Notes: generated by a model from the sequence alone, not told the origin. A stretch of 45,597 bases of DNA from Streptomyces sp. SID9727 (GCF_010550605.1 NZ_JAAGNI010000184.1:1-45597), one strand, 5' to 3'. Positions 17,439-26,270 are shown, numbered from the stretch's first letter. Translations and numbers: made by a program.

Positions 17439-18872
17439 CTACTTCGGGCTGTCGTCCTCGCCGATGTGGTGTACCCGGACCAGATTCGTGGAGCCCGCGA
17501 CACCCGGCGGGGAGCCGGCCGTGATGACCACGACGTCGCCCTTCCGGCAGCGGCCGATCTTCAGCAGCTCCTCGTCCACCTGGGCCACCATCGCGTCCGT
17601 GGAGTCCACGTGCGGGCCCAGGAACGTTTCGACGCCCCACGTCAGGTTCAGCTGGGAGCGCGTGGCCGGGTCCGGGGTGAAGGCGAGGAGCGGGATCGGG
17701 GAGCGGTAGCGCGACAGCCGCTTCACCGTGTCGCCGCTCTGCGTGAAGGCGACCAGGAACTTCGCGCCGAGGAAGTCGCCCATCTCCGCCGCGGCGCGGG
17801 CCACCGCGCCGCCCTGGGTGCGGGGCTTGTTGCGCTCGGTCAGCGGCGGGAGCCCCTTCGCGAGGATGTCCTCCTCGGCCGCCTCCACGATGCGGGACAT
17901 CGTGCGGACCGTCTCGATCGCGTACGTGCCGACGCTGGTCTCACCGGAGAGCATCACCGCGTCCGTGCCGTCGATGATCGCGTTCGCGACGTCGGAGGCC
18001 TCGGCGCGAGTGGGCCGGGAGTTGTCGATCATCGAGTCGAGCATCTGGGTGGCGACGATGACCGGCTTGGCGTTGCGCTTGGCGAGCTTGATCGCGCGCT
18101 TCTGGACGATCGGGACCTGCTCCAGCGGCATTTCGACGCCCAGGTCGCCGCGGGCGACCATGATGCCGTCGAAGGCGGCGACGATGTCCTCGATGTTCTC
18201 GACGGCCTGCGGCTTCTCGACCTTGGCGATGACGGGGAGGCGGCGGCCCTCCTCGTCCATGACGCGGTGGACGTCCTCGATGTCCCGGCCGCTGCGGACG
18301 AAGGAGAGGGCGATGATGTCGGCGCCCGTGCGGATGGCCCAGCGCAGGTCGTCGATGTCCTTCTCGGAGAGCGCGGGGACGGAGACGGCGACGCCGGGGA
18401 GGTTGAGGCCCTTGTGGTCGGAGACCATGCCGCCCTCGATCACGGTGGTCCGGACGCGGGGGCCGTCGACCTCGGTGACCTCCAGGGTGACGCGGCCGTC
18501 GTCGATCAGGATGCGCTCACCGGGGGTGACGTCGGCGGCGAGGCCGCTGTACGTGGTGCCGCAGCCGTTGCGGTCGCCGTCCATCGGTTCGACGGTGATG
18601 GTGAAGTCGTCGCCGCGTTCAAGGAGTACGGGGCCTTCGCGGAAGCGTCCGAGGCGGATCTTCGGGCCTTGAAGGTCGGCGAGGACGCCGACGCTGCGGT
18701 GTGCCTCGTCGGACGCCTTGCGCACGCGGTGGTAGCGCTCTTCGTGTTCGGCGTAGCTGCCGTGGCTGAGGTTGAGGCGGGCGATGTCCATTCCCGCCTC
18801 GACGAGGGCCTTGATCTGGTCGTACGAGTCGGTCGCGGGTCCCAGGGTGCAAACGATTTTGGCTCGGCGCAT
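17439..18872 (-). CDS. pyk: Pyruvate kinase
   Basis: 477 residues, a normal length for bacterial enzymes. It begins RRAKIVCTLGPATDSYDQI and contains NLSHGS, the catalytic-lysine segment VIAKVEKPQAVENI, the metal-binding MVARGDLGVEMP, and the signature VIVATQMLDSMIDNSRPTRAE. It converts phosphoenolpyruvate and ADP to pyruvate and ATP in the cytoplasm. S. coelicolor has two such genes; this position matches pyk2 as I remember it. A palindrome overlaps the likely promoter just upstream. The 3' end is 6 bases from the convergent LAGLIDADG gene. Confidence 0.97.
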   Translation of the reverse strand: MRRAKIVCTLGPATDSYDQIKALVEAGMDIARLNLSHGSYAEHEERYHRVRKASDEAHRSVGVLADLQGPKIRLGRFREGPVLLERGDDFTITVEPMDGDRNGCGTTYSGLAADVTPGERILIDDGRVTLEVTEVDGPRVRTTVIEGGMVSDHKGLNLPGVAVSVPALSEKDIDDLRWAIRTGADIIALSFVRSGRDIEDVHRVMDEEGRRLPVIAKVEKPQAVENIEDIVAAFDGIMVARGDLGVEMPLEQVPIVQKRAIKLAKRNAKPVIVATQMLDSMIDNSRPTRAEASDVANAIIDGTDAVMLSGETSVGTYAIETVRTMSRIVEAAEEDILAKGLPPLTERNKPRTQGGAVARAAAEMGDFLGAKFLVAFTQSGDTVKRLSRYRSPIPLLAFTPDPATRSQLNLTWGVETFLGPHVDSTDAMVAQVDEELLKIGRCRKGDVVVITAGSPPGVAGSTNLVRVHHIGEDDSPK

Positions 18873-18888
18873 GGTTCGAGCCTAGACC

Positions 18889-18928
18889 TTACCTATGGGT
18901 AGGTAATTGGCTGTGAATGACTGCTCAA
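18889..18928 (-). promoter_or_regulatory. Candidate pyk promoter with overlapping inverted repeat
   Basis: On the minus strand TTGAGC (18928-18923), 17 bases, TACCTA (18905-18900) fits a sigma-70-type promoter about 27 bases before the pyk start. The inverted repeat TTACCTA-TGGG-TAGGTAA (18889-18906) covers the -10 element and could be a repressor site. No experimental support. Confidence 0.45.
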
Positions 18929-19018
18929 CCACCTTTGCGTGAAGGGTTATTGACAAGTGTTGAATTGTGCGGCGGCGTGCTCGGATGAGCACGCGCCGGT
19001 CTCCTGGTGGGTGGGAAT

Positions 19019-19720
19019 TCAAAGTTTCGGCGGGGTCATGGTGAAGCGGGCGTTCACCTGCGCGTACACGGTCTGCCGCTGCGGTTCGAGGTCGACGGGG
19101 GGCGGCGGCGGGGCGCCCCCTCCGGCGGGGGCGGGCATCGCGCCGCCGTAGCCGCCGGTCCTGGCGTACGCGACGGGGGCGGCGTTCTCCGCGCCTATGT
19201 CGGCGAGTTCGACCAGGGCGGCGAGTTCCGCGCCGAGTGCTCCGGCGTATTCGCGGGCGCGCTGGACGGCTTCGCGGACGGCTTGGCGGCGGGCTTCGCC
19301 GTGGGCGGGTGAGGTGGGGCGGAGGGCCCACCAGGGTCCGTTGACGTGGGTCATGTCGAGGTCGCCGACGCGGGTGACGAATTCGCCGAGTGCGGTGAAG
19401 TCGTTGAGGACGGCGGTGATGTAGACGCGGCCGTGGTAGGCGCGGATCTTCTCGTCGCGGCCTCGTTGGACGAGTTCGGGGTGGATGGAGAGGGCGCCGG
19501 TCTCGATCTTCTCGACGGCGTCGCCGTAGGTGCGGGCGAGTTCGAGGACGGTGGTGTTGCGGCGGGTGAGGTCTTCGAGGGCGGCGCGGCGGTCCTTGCC
19601 GCGGGCGGTGACGGTGATGGAGAGGCGGGCGGTCTCCGGGTCGACTTCCAGGCGTGCTTCGCCGCGGACGGCGAGGCGGGGCTGGTCCGGGGTGCCATAG
19701 GGCTGGGCGGGCTCGGTCAT
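19019..19720 (-). CDS. SIMPL (DUF541) domain protein
   Basis: 233 residues without an obvious signal peptide. Residues about 14-225 match the SIMPL/DUF541 family: RLAVRGEARLEVDPETARLSI, then EYAGALGAELAALVELAD, ending with a C-terminal strand VYAQVNARFTM. A Pro/Gly-rich insert is at about 192-207. Family members fold into a duplicated dodecin-like domain; some are periplasmic and linked to signalling or oxidative stress, but no biochemical role can be assigned here. It stands alone between pyk and the nucleotidase gene. Confidence 0.8.
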   Translation of the reverse strand: MTEPAQPYGTPDQPRLAVRGEARLEVDPETARLSITVTARGKDRRAALEDLTRRNTTVLELARTYGDAVEKIETGALSIHPELVQRGRDEKIRAYHGRVYITAVLNDFTALGEFVTRVGDLDMTHVNGPWWALRPTSPAHGEARRQAVREAVQRAREYAGALGAELAALVELADIGAENAAPVAYARTGGYGGAMPAPAGGGAPPPPPVDLEPQRQTVYAQVNARFTMTPPKL

Positions 19721-19966
19721 GGGTCCACTGTGGCATCCGGGTGTGACAGTCGGGGCGTTGGCGGCCGGACGTCGTGATGTCGGTGTGTGGTCATGGAACG
19801 GAAACCTGCCGGGGGTGTTGCCGGGGGTGGTGTGTGGGTGATTATCTACGCGCGTTGTCCGGCGTGTGGGTGTGCCCTGGGGGCCGGTCTACACGCGTCA
19901 CCCCTGGTGTGTCGGACGGCGTACGACGGAACTTCGCACCAAGTGAACCGATATGTGGGAGACGAG

Positions 19967-21778
19967 ATGCCGCTGAACCGAAGGACGTTCCTGGGGACAT
20001 CGGCCGCGGCCGGCGCGGGTGCGGTGGTGGTGGGCGGCGTCGCGTCGCCCGCCCAGGCGCACGGGCGCGGGCAGGGCCATGGTCACGGGCGTCCGCAGAA
20101 GCGGTACGCGTTCACGGTGATGGGGACGACTGACCTGCACGGGAACGTCTTCAACTGGGACTACTTCACGGATGCCGAGTTCGACGACAAGGACCACAAC
20201 GACGTGGGTCTGGCGAAGATCTCGACGTTGGTGGAGCAGGTGCGGCGGGAGAAGGGCCGTCAGAACACGCTGATGATCGACGCGGGTGACACGATCCAGG
20301 GCACGCAGCTCTCGTACTACTACGCGAAGATCGACCCGATCACGGCGAAGCGTGGTCCGGTGCATCCGATGGCGCAGGCGATGAACGCGATCGGCTATGA
20401 CGCGGCGGCGCTGGGGAACCACGAGTTCAACTACGGGATCCCGGTGTTGCGGAAGTTCGAGGAGCAGTGTGATTTCCCGCTGCTCGGGGCGAACGCGCTG
20501 GACGCCAAGACGTTGCGGCCGGCGTTCGCGCCGTATGTGATCAAGAAGCTGCGGACGCCGCACGGGCGGGATGTGAAGGTGGGGATCCTGGGCCTGACGA
20601 ACCCGGGGATCGCGATCTGGGACAAGGCGAACGTGAGCGGGAAGATGGTGTTCCCGGGTCTTGAGGAGCAGGCGGCGAAGTACGTGCCGCGGCTGCGTTC
20701 GATGGGTGCGGACGTGGTGATCGTGTCGGCGCACTCGGGGAACAGCGGGACGTCGTCGTACGGGGACCAGATTCCGTACGTGGAGAACGCGGCGGGTCTG
20801 GTGGCGGAGCAGGTGCCGGGGATCGACGCGATCCTGGTGGGTCACGCGCACCTGGAGATTCCCGAGTACTTCGTGGAGAACAAGGAGACCGGGAAGAAGG
20901 TCGTACTCTCGGAGCCGTTGAAGTGGGGGCAGCGGCTGACGCTGTTCGACTTCGAGGTGGTGTGGGAGAAGGGCCGCTGGGTGGTCGAGAAGGCCGGTTC
21001 CCGGGTGCTGAACTCGAACACGGCGGCGGAGGACCGCAGGATCACGAAACTGCTGGCGGACGAGCACGAGAAGGTCGTGGCGTACGTCAACCAGGTGATC
21101 GGTACGGCGGCGTCGGAGATGACCACGGCGGAGGCGGCGTGGAAGGACGAGCCGATCATCGATCTGATCAACGTCGTCCAGGCGGAGACGGTGAAGGCGG
21201 CGCTGGCGGGCGGTGAGTACGCGGAGCTTCCGGTGCTGTCGCAGGCGTCGTGCTTCTCGCGTACGGCGCGGATCCCGGCCGGTGATGTGACGATCAAGGA
21301 CGCGGCGGGTCTGTATCCGTTCGAGAACACGCTGGAGGCGCGTCTGGTGACGGGTGCGCAGATCGTGGATTACCTGGAGTTCTCGGCGAAGTACTACGTG
21401 CGGACGGCGGCGGGCGCTCCGGTGGATCCGGAGAAGCTGACGAATGCGGAGAACACCCCGGACTACAACTACGACGCGGTGTCGGGGCTGACGTACGACA
21501 TCGACATCGCGAAGCCGGTGGGTTCGCGGATCGTGAATCTGTCGTTCGAGGGGAAGCCGCTGGATCCGAAGGCGCAGTTCGTGCTGGCGGTGAACAACTA
21601 CCGGGCGAGCGGGGGCGGCAATTTCCCGCATGTCCCGGCCGCGAAGCAGCTGTGGGCGAATTCGGAGGAGATCCGGAACACGATCATCGCCTGGGTGCAG
21701 GCGAAGGGTTCGGTGGACGGTGCGGAGTTCGCTTCGGTGGACTGGAAGCTGACGCGGGACGGTGTGCCGGTTTTCTAG
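19967..21778 (+). CDS. Tat-exported bifunctional metallophosphatase / 5'-nucleotidase, CpdB-like
   Basis: 603 residues from the ATG at 19967, chosen because GGGAG lies 5 bases upstream and the protein then begins with a Tat signal (LNRRTFLGTSAAAGAGAVVV, cleavage after AQA near 31). The calcineurin-like phosphoesterase domain has TTDLHGN (Asp56, His58), GDTIQGTQLSYYYA, LGNHEFNYG and VGHAHLEIP. The C-terminal 5'-nucleotidase domain (about 350-560) includes YPFENTLEARLVTG and NNYRASGGGNFPHV. TTDLHGNVFNWDYFTD and NHEFNYG resemble CpdB, so 2',3'-cyclic nucleotide phosphodiesterase/3'-nucleotidase activity is likely. It would salvage nucleotides and phosphate outside the cell. Confidence 0.9.
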   Translation: MPLNRRTFLGTSAAAGAGAVVVGGVASPAQAHGRGQGHGHGRPQKRYAFTVMGTTDLHGNVFNWDYFTDAEFDDKDHNDVGLAKISTLVEQVRREKGRQNTLMIDAGDTIQGTQLSYYYAKIDPITAKRGPVHPMAQAMNAIGYDAAALGNHEFNYGIPVLRKFEEQCDFPLLGANALDAKTLRPAFAPYVIKKLRTPHGRDVKVGILGLTNPGIAIWDKANVSGKMVFPGLEEQAAKYVPRLRSMGADVVIVSAHSGNSGTSSYGDQIPYVENAAGLVAEQVPGIDAILVGHAHLEIPEYFVENKETGKKVVLSEPLKWGQRLTLFDFEVVWEKGRWVVEKAGSRVLNSNTAAEDRRITKLLADEHEKVVAYVNQVIGTAASEMTTAEAAWKDEPIIDLINVVQAETVKAALAGGEYAELPVLSQASCFSRTARIPAGDVTIKDAAGLYPFENTLEARLVTGAQIVDYLEFSAKYYVRTAAGAPVDPEKLTNAENTPDYNYDAVSGLTYDIDIAKPVGSRIVNLSFEGKPLDPKAQFVLAVNNYRASGGGNFPHVPAAKQLWANSEEIRNTIIAWVQAKGSVDGAEFASVDWKLTRDGVPVF

Positions 21779-21798
21779 TGGCGTCTGTAGGGGTGTGA

Positions 21799-21845
21799 CG
21801 GCGGCCCCTTTCCCTTCCGCGGGTGCGGTGGGAGAGGGGCCGCCG
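21799..21845. terminator. Convergent terminator between nucleotidase and cell-wall hydrolase genes
   Basis: A 16-bp stem (21799-21814 with 21830-21845; CGGCGGCCCC plus a pyrimidine-rich base) has a single G-U position and a 15-base loop. It begins 20 bases after the nucleotidase stop and ends 12 bases before the end of the opposing gene. Confidence 0.85.
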
Positions 21846-21856
21846 TGCTGGGTGGG

Positions 21857-22945
21857 TCAGCGGGTGCCGAGGAGGGTGCGCCAGGTGTTCGGGCCGATGA
21901 CGCCGTCGGCGGCGAGGTGGTGCTTCTTCTGGAAGGAGAGGGTCGCGGACTTGGTCGCGGGGCCGAAGCTGCCGTCGACGGCGAGGCTGTAGCCGTAGAG
22001 CTTGAGCTGGTTCTGGGCCGCCTTGACGGCGTTGCCCTTGGTGCCGTACTTGACGGTGACGATGAGCTTGGACCAGGTGTTGGGGCCGATGACGCCGTCG
22101 GCGGCGAGGCCGTGGGCCTTCTGGAAGCGGATGACGGCGGCGCGGGTCGCGGGGCCGAAGCTGCTGTCGGCGGCGATGGAGTAGCCGCGTGCGATGAGGA
22201 GTTGCTGGGCGGAGCGGACGTCGGTGCCCTGGGAGCCGCTCTTGAGGACGGGCCAGGCGGCGCTGGGGGTGGAGGGCGTCGTGCTGCCTCCGCCGCTGCT
22301 GCTTCCGCTGAGCTTGAGGGGGCGGTAGGGGTCGTAGTTGTCCTTGCCGATGCCGTAGCTGAGGGTGCGGTGGGTGGTGCCGTGGGAGCCGCGCTGCTCG
22401 TAGGCCCAGTAGGAGCTGTGTGAGGCGTTGGCCCACTTCTCGAAGATGACGACGTGGCGGAAGTCGCCGTCGCTGGTGCTGGCGTCGATGAGGAGGTCGC
22501 CCTTTTTGAGCTGGCTGGTGCTGCTGAGGTGCTTGGTGACGCCGCTGGCGGAGCTGGCGAGGCCGACGGTGTTGAGGCCGGGCTTGCCGAGTGCGAGCGC
22601 CATGGAGACGAATCCGGAGCAGTCCTGGCGGTAGCCGTCCTTCCAGACGCGCTGCATGCTGTACGGGACCTGGTGGCCGCCGTTGGCGGTGAGCCAGGTG
22701 CGGGCCCGGTTGATCATGGTGTCGGGGGAGATCGTGCCGGAGGCCATGGAGGCTATCTGGTCGGCCTGGGTGACGAGGTCGCTGTCGGCCTCGGGTTCGG
22801 GGCCGTAGTCGGTGTCTCTGGTGGCGGCGACGTTTGCCTGGTCGGTGGTGTCGTCGGTGAGCGACGGTACGACGACCACGGCGGCGGCGATTCCCGCGGC
22901 GACGAGGCCGGCGAGGGCGATCTGCGTACGGCGTGTGATGGACAT
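21857..22945 (-). CDS. Secreted NlpC/P60-like cell-wall hydrolase with two peptidoglycan-binding domains
   Basis: 362 residues from the ATG at 22945, chosen for GGGGGA immediately upstream; an earlier ATG at 22978 would precede the signal. Residues 1-30 are a signal or membrane anchor (SITRRTQIALAGLVAAGIAA). A catalytic domain at about 73-220 has YRQDCSGFVSMALALG with candidate Cys109 and a His in FRHVVIFEKW, typical of amidase/endopeptidase folds, although this subtype is less common. After a Ser/Gly linker there are two PG_binding_1 domains (about 232-292 and 300-362), each ending DGVIGPNTW. It probably trims peptidoglycan outside the cell. Confidence 0.87.
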   Translation of the reverse strand: MSITRRTQIALAGLVAAGIAAAVVVVPSLTDDTTDQANVAATRDTDYGPEPEADSDLVTQADQIASMASGTISPDTMINRARTWLTANGGHQVPYSMQRVWKDGYRQDCSGFVSMALALGKPGLNTVGLASSASGVTKHLSSTSQLKKGDLLIDASTSDGDFRHVVIFEKWANASHSSYWAYEQRGSHGTTHRTLSYGIGKDNYDPYRPLKLSGSSSGGGSTTPSTPSAAWPVLKSGSQGTDVRSAQQLLIARGYSIAADSSFGPATRAAVIRFQKAHGLAADGVIGPNTWSKLIVTVKYGTKGNAVKAAQNQLKLYGYSLAVDGSFGPATKSATLSFQKKHHLAADGVIGPNTWRTLLGTR

Positions 22946-23165
22946 GGGTCCCCCGATGCGAGTCCAGGTGCGGCACACGGTCCGACGGCGCCCGTTGGTG
23001 CGGGGTGCTGTCGTTCCTGGTGTGCCGCCTGAGGTGGCTGACGGGGCACCACGATGGCAAGTGGGGGGTTGTCGGCCCAGCGTTGTGCGAAAGCCGCATC
23101 CGGTAGTGACGTGACCTCAACAATGTCGGCGATTGGTGGGCGGCTTGTCTCGGGGGCCGGGTGGG

Positions 23166-24572
23166 TCAGTTGTTCTGGGTGAGGGGGACGAGGGTGGGTT
23201 GCTGGGTGGGGATGGCGGGTTGAGTGAGGCCGAAGGTGGTGAAGGCGGTGCGCTGCGGGAGGGGGTAGGGGGTGGTGCCGGTGAGGTTGTTGAGGATGGT
23301 GGCGCTGCGCCAGGCGGCGAGGCCGAGGTCGGGGGCGCCGACGCCGTGGGTGTGGCGTTCGGCGTTCTGTACGTAGATGTGGCCGGTGATGGCGGGGCCG
23401 AGGTCGAGGCGGTGGTGCGCGTCGATGCGGGGGCGGCCGGCGGTGTCGCGGCGGAGGTGGGGGGTGAGGTGGTGGAGGAGGGTGTCGAGGGGGCGTTCGC
23501 GGTAGCCGGTGGCGAGGACGACGGCGTCGGTGGTGAGGCGGGTGCGGGTGGATTGCTGGGTGTGTTCGAGGTGGAGTTCGACGCGGGTGTTGGCGACGCG
23601 TCCGGCGGTGCGGACGGTGACGCCGGGGGTGAGGGTGGCGTCGGGCCAGCCGCCGTGGAGGGTGCGTCGGTAGAGCTCGTCGTGGATGGCGGCGATGGTG
23701 TCGTGGTCGATGCCTTTGTGGAGTTGCCATTGCTGGGGGACGAGGGTGTCGCGGACGGTTTCGGGGAGGGCGTGGAAGTAGCGGGTGTAGTCGGGGGTGA
23801 AGTGTTCGAGGCCGAGTTTCGAGTACTCCATGGGGGCGAAGGCGGGGGTGCGGGCGAGCCAGTGGAGTCCTTCGTTGCCGGTGGGGCGGGCGCGGAGGAG
23901 GTCGAGGAAGATCTCGGCGCCGGACTGTCCTGAGCCGATGACGGTGATGTGGCGGGCCTGGAGGAGGCGTTCGCGGTGGTGGAGGTAGTCGGCGGAGTGG
24001 ATGACGGGGGCGGTGCCGGTGCCGGTGAGGGGTTTGAGGGGGTCGGGGATGTGGGGCTCGGTGCCGATGCCGAGGGCGATGTGGCGGGTGTGGGTGCGGC
24101 CGAGTGATGCGGCTTCGCCGTGGGTGTCGAGCTGGGTGTGGTCGATGTCGAAGCGGGCGGTCTGGGGGTCCCAGCGGATGGCGTCGACCTGGTGACCGAA
24201 GTGGAGGCCGGGGAGTTGTGTGCTGACCCAGCGGCAGTAGGCGTCGTATTCGGCGCGGTGGATGTGGAAGCGCTCGGCGAAGTAGAAGGGGTAGAGGCGG
24301 TCCTGGGCGCGTTGGTAGTTGAGGAAGCTCCAGGGGCTGGTGGGGTCGGCGAGGGTGACGAGGTCGGCGAGGAAGGGGACTTGGAGGGTGGCGCCGTCGA
24401 TGAGGAGTCCGGGGTGCCAGTGGAAGGCGGGGCGCTGTTCGTAGAAGGCGGTGGTGAGGGGGGTGGGGAGGCCGTGGGCGAGGGCGGCGAGGGAGAGGTT
24501 GAAGGGGCCGATGCCGATGCCGACGAGGTCGTGGGTGCGGTGGGGGTCGGGGGTGGGTGGGGCGGCGGTCAT
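23166..24572 (-). CDS. Lysine/ornithine N-monooxygenase, DesB-like
   Basis: 468 residues from the ATG at 24572, which overlaps the upstream gene by 4 bases. FAD-binding VGIGIGPFNLSLAAL (about 17-31), NADPH-binding ITVIGSGQSGAEIFLDLLRA (about 213-232) and the C-terminal ATGYRERP motif define the siderophore N-hydroxylase family (IucD/SidA/DesB). It would add a hydroxyl to the terminal amine of cadaverine, lysine or ornithine using NADPH and O2. The adjacent decarboxylase suggests a diamine substrate, as for DesB. No acyltransferase or siderophore synthetase follows; the next gene is a cell-wall hydrolase. Confidence 0.9.
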   Translation of the reverse strand: MTAAPPTPDPHRTHDLVGIGIGPFNLSLAALAHGLPTPLTTAFYEQRPAFHWHPGLLIDGATLQVPFLADLVTLADPTSPWSFLNYQRAQDRLYPFYFAERFHIHRAEYDAYCRWVSTQLPGLHFGHQVDAIRWDPQTARFDIDHTQLDTHGEAASLGRTHTRHIALGIGTEPHIPDPLKPLTGTGTAPVIHSADYLHHRERLLQARHITVIGSGQSGAEIFLDLLRARPTGNEGLHWLARTPAFAPMEYSKLGLEHFTPDYTRYFHALPETVRDTLVPQQWQLHKGIDHDTIAAIHDELYRRTLHGGWPDATLTPGVTVRTAGRVANTRVELHLEHTQQSTRTRLTTDAVVLATGYRERPLDTLLHHLTPHLRRDTAGRPRIDAHHRLDLGPAITGHIYVQNAERHTHGVGAPDLGLAAWRSATILNNLTGTTPYPLPQRTAFTTFGLTQPAIPTQQPTLVPLTQNN

Positions 24573-25972
24573 CGGAGGGTGCTGCCTTCCTTGAGTTCGG
24601 CGGCGAGGTGGGTGACGAGGGTGAGGAGGCGGTGGAGGTCGTCGGGGGTGGTGTGGGGGTTGAGGAGGGTGGCCTTGAGCCAGAGGCGGCCGTGGGTGTG
24701 GGTGCGGCCGAGTACGGCGTGGCCGCGGGTGAGGAGGGTTCGGCGGATGGTGGCGACGGTGTGGTCGTCGGCGTCGGTGGGGCGGAAGAGGACCGTGCTG
24801 ATGGTGGGGCGGTCGTGGAGGTCGAGGCCGGGGGTGCGGGTGACGAGGTCGGCGAGGGTGTGGGCGGCGGCGCAGGTGCGGTCGACGAGGTCGGCGAGTC
24901 CGGTGCGGCCGAGGGCCCGGAGGGTGACGGCGATTTTGAGTGCGTCGGGGCGGCGGGTGGTGCGCAGGGAGCGGCCGAGGAGGTCGGGGAGGCCGGCTTC
25001 GGTGTCGTCGTCGGCGTTGAGGTAGGGGGCCTGGTGGTGGAGCGGGTGGAGGTGGTGGCGGTCGGGGACGGCGAGGATGCCGGCTGAGGCGGGTTGCCAG
25101 CCGAGTTTGTGCAGGTCGAGGGCGACGCTGTGGGCGCGGTCGAGTCCGTCGAGGAGGGGGCGGTGGGTGGGGCTGAAGAGGAGGGGTCCGCCGTAGGCGG
25201 CGTCGATGTGGAGTTCGGCGCCGTGGCGGGTGCAGAGGTCGGCGATGTCGGTGAGGGGGTCGATCCGGCCGGTGTCGGTGGTGCCGGCGGTGGCGGTGAC
25301 GAGGAGGGGGCCCTGTCCTCGGTGGCGGGCGAGGGTCTCGTGGAGTGCGGGGATGTCGATGACGCCGTCGGGGGCGGGCACGGTGAGGGGTGCGGGGAGG
25401 CCGAGGAGCCAGGCGGCGCGGGTGATGCTGTGGTGGGCGTTGGCGCCGGTGATGGTCTGGACGGGTCCGTGGCGTTCGCGGGCGAGGAGGAGGCCGAGTT
25501 GGTTGGCTTCGGTGCCGCCGGTGGTGATGAGGGCGTCGGGTGCGGGGTGGTGGGGGTAGATCTCGGCGGCGAGTGCGGCGGTGGTGTCGGCTTCGAGGGT
25601 GGAGGCGGCGGGGGCCTGGTCCCAGGAGTCCATGGAGGGGTTGAGGGCGGAGGCGGCGAGGTCGGCGGCCGCGGCGAGGGCGAGGGGCGGGGTGTGGAGG
25701 TGGGCGGCGCAGAGGGGGTGGGCGGGGTCGGCGGCGCCTTCGGTGAGGGCTTGGACGAGGGTGGCGAGGGCGTGGTGGGCGCCGGTGCCCTGGTCCGGGA
25801 TGAGGGGGGTGAGGGCGGTGCGGGTGCGGGGGGTGACGGTGTCGGGTCCGCCTGCGGGGAGGGGGCCGTCGCGGCGTCGGGCGCCTTCGGCGAGGGCGGT
25901 GAGGACGGTGTCGAGGAGGGGGCGCAGGGCGTCGGGTCCGGTGGTGGTCCCGGCGAGGGGCGGTACGGGCAT
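24569..25972 (-). CDS. PLP-dependent lysine/diaminobutyrate decarboxylase, DesA-like
   Basis: 467 residues of the fold I group II decarboxylase family. The N-terminal landmark NPSMDSWDQAPAAS, the glycine-rich ITTGGTEANQLGLLLAR, the PLP-contact HIDAAYGG and the PLP lysine in ALDLHKLGWQP are all present. In desferrioxamine synthesis DesA converts lysine to cadaverine before DesB hydroxylation; diaminobutyrate or ornithine are alternative substrates. It is translationally coupled to the N-monooxygenase (ATGA overlap). The 298-base upstream gap contains an inverted repeat but no iron-box sequence that I can recognise. Confidence 0.88.
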   Translation of the reverse strand: MPVPPLAGTTTGPDALRPLLDTVLTALAEGARRRDGPLPAGGPDTVTPRTRTALTPLIPDQGTGAHHALATLVQALTEGAADPAHPLCAAHLHTPPLALAAAADLAASALNPSMDSWDQAPAASTLEADTTAALAAEIYPHHPAPDALITTGGTEANQLGLLLARERHGPVQTITGANAHHSITRAAWLLGLPAPLTVPAPDGVIDIPALHETLARHRGQGPLLVTATAGTTDTGRIDPLTDIADLCTRHGAELHIDAAYGGPLLFSPTHRPLLDGLDRAHSVALDLHKLGWQPASAGILAVPDRHHLHPLHHQAPYLNADDDTEAGLPDLLGRSLRTTRRPDALKIAVTLRALGRTGLADLVDRTCAAAHTLADLVTRTPGLDLHDRPTISTVLFRPTDADDHTVATIRRTLLTRGHAVLGRTHTHGRLWLKATLLNPHTTPDDLHRLLTLVTHLAAELKEGSTLR

Positions 25973-26013
25973 GGGGCGGGTGGTCCTTCGGGCGCGCGTG
26001 GTCGGGGTGCGGG

Positions 26014-26091
26014 CATGGTCGTGTCCGGAAAGTCCCGTCGTACGTCCGGAGGGCGTCGCGGGCCAGGCGGGACTTTCCGGGCACGGCCATG
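26014..26091. repeat. 24-bp inverted repeat upstream of the DesA-like gene
   Basis: Left arm 26014-26037 and right arm 26068-26091 are complementary at 22 of 24 positions, with core CCGGAAAGTCCCG / CGGGACTTTCCGG and outer CATG ends, separated by 30 bases. The two differences are transitions. It lies 41 bases before the decarboxylase start. It could be an operator, a leader hairpin or a tiny non-autonomous mobile element; the sequence alone does not decide. Confidence 0.8.
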
Positions 26092-26212
26092 GGTGTGCGT
26101 GCCAGCTTGTCCGGGTTTCTGGTGGCGCGGCCGGGTTGCCGGGTGATCTGAACTCGAAAGGGTGGCGGGGCCCGGGTGGGGGCGGGTGGCGGGTGGTCGG
26201 GGTGGTATGGGT

Positions 26213-26253
26213 GTGCCCGGCGCGCTCCTCGGGGTGAGGGGCGGGCCGGGCAC
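26213..26253 (-). terminator. Terminator after pepN
   Basis: A 9-bp stem (26213-26221 with 26245-26253, GTGCCCGGC) with an inner CCTC/GAGG pairing begins 17 bases past the pepN stop on the minus strand. Confidence 0.65.
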
Positions 26254-26270
26254 GGGTGGTGCGGGTGGGG

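Noticed and set aside
25973..26090. Small upstream open frame starting at the ATG at 26090 inside the inverted repeat
   Set aside because: It runs out of frame into the decarboxylase, has no ribosome site, and becomes an Arg/Pro/His-rich shadow frame.
25973..26270. Iron-box (DmdR1/IdeR-type) operator before the DesA-like gene
   Set aside because: I looked for the AT-rich TTAGGTTAG-type palindrome and found none; only the GC-rich inverted repeat is present.
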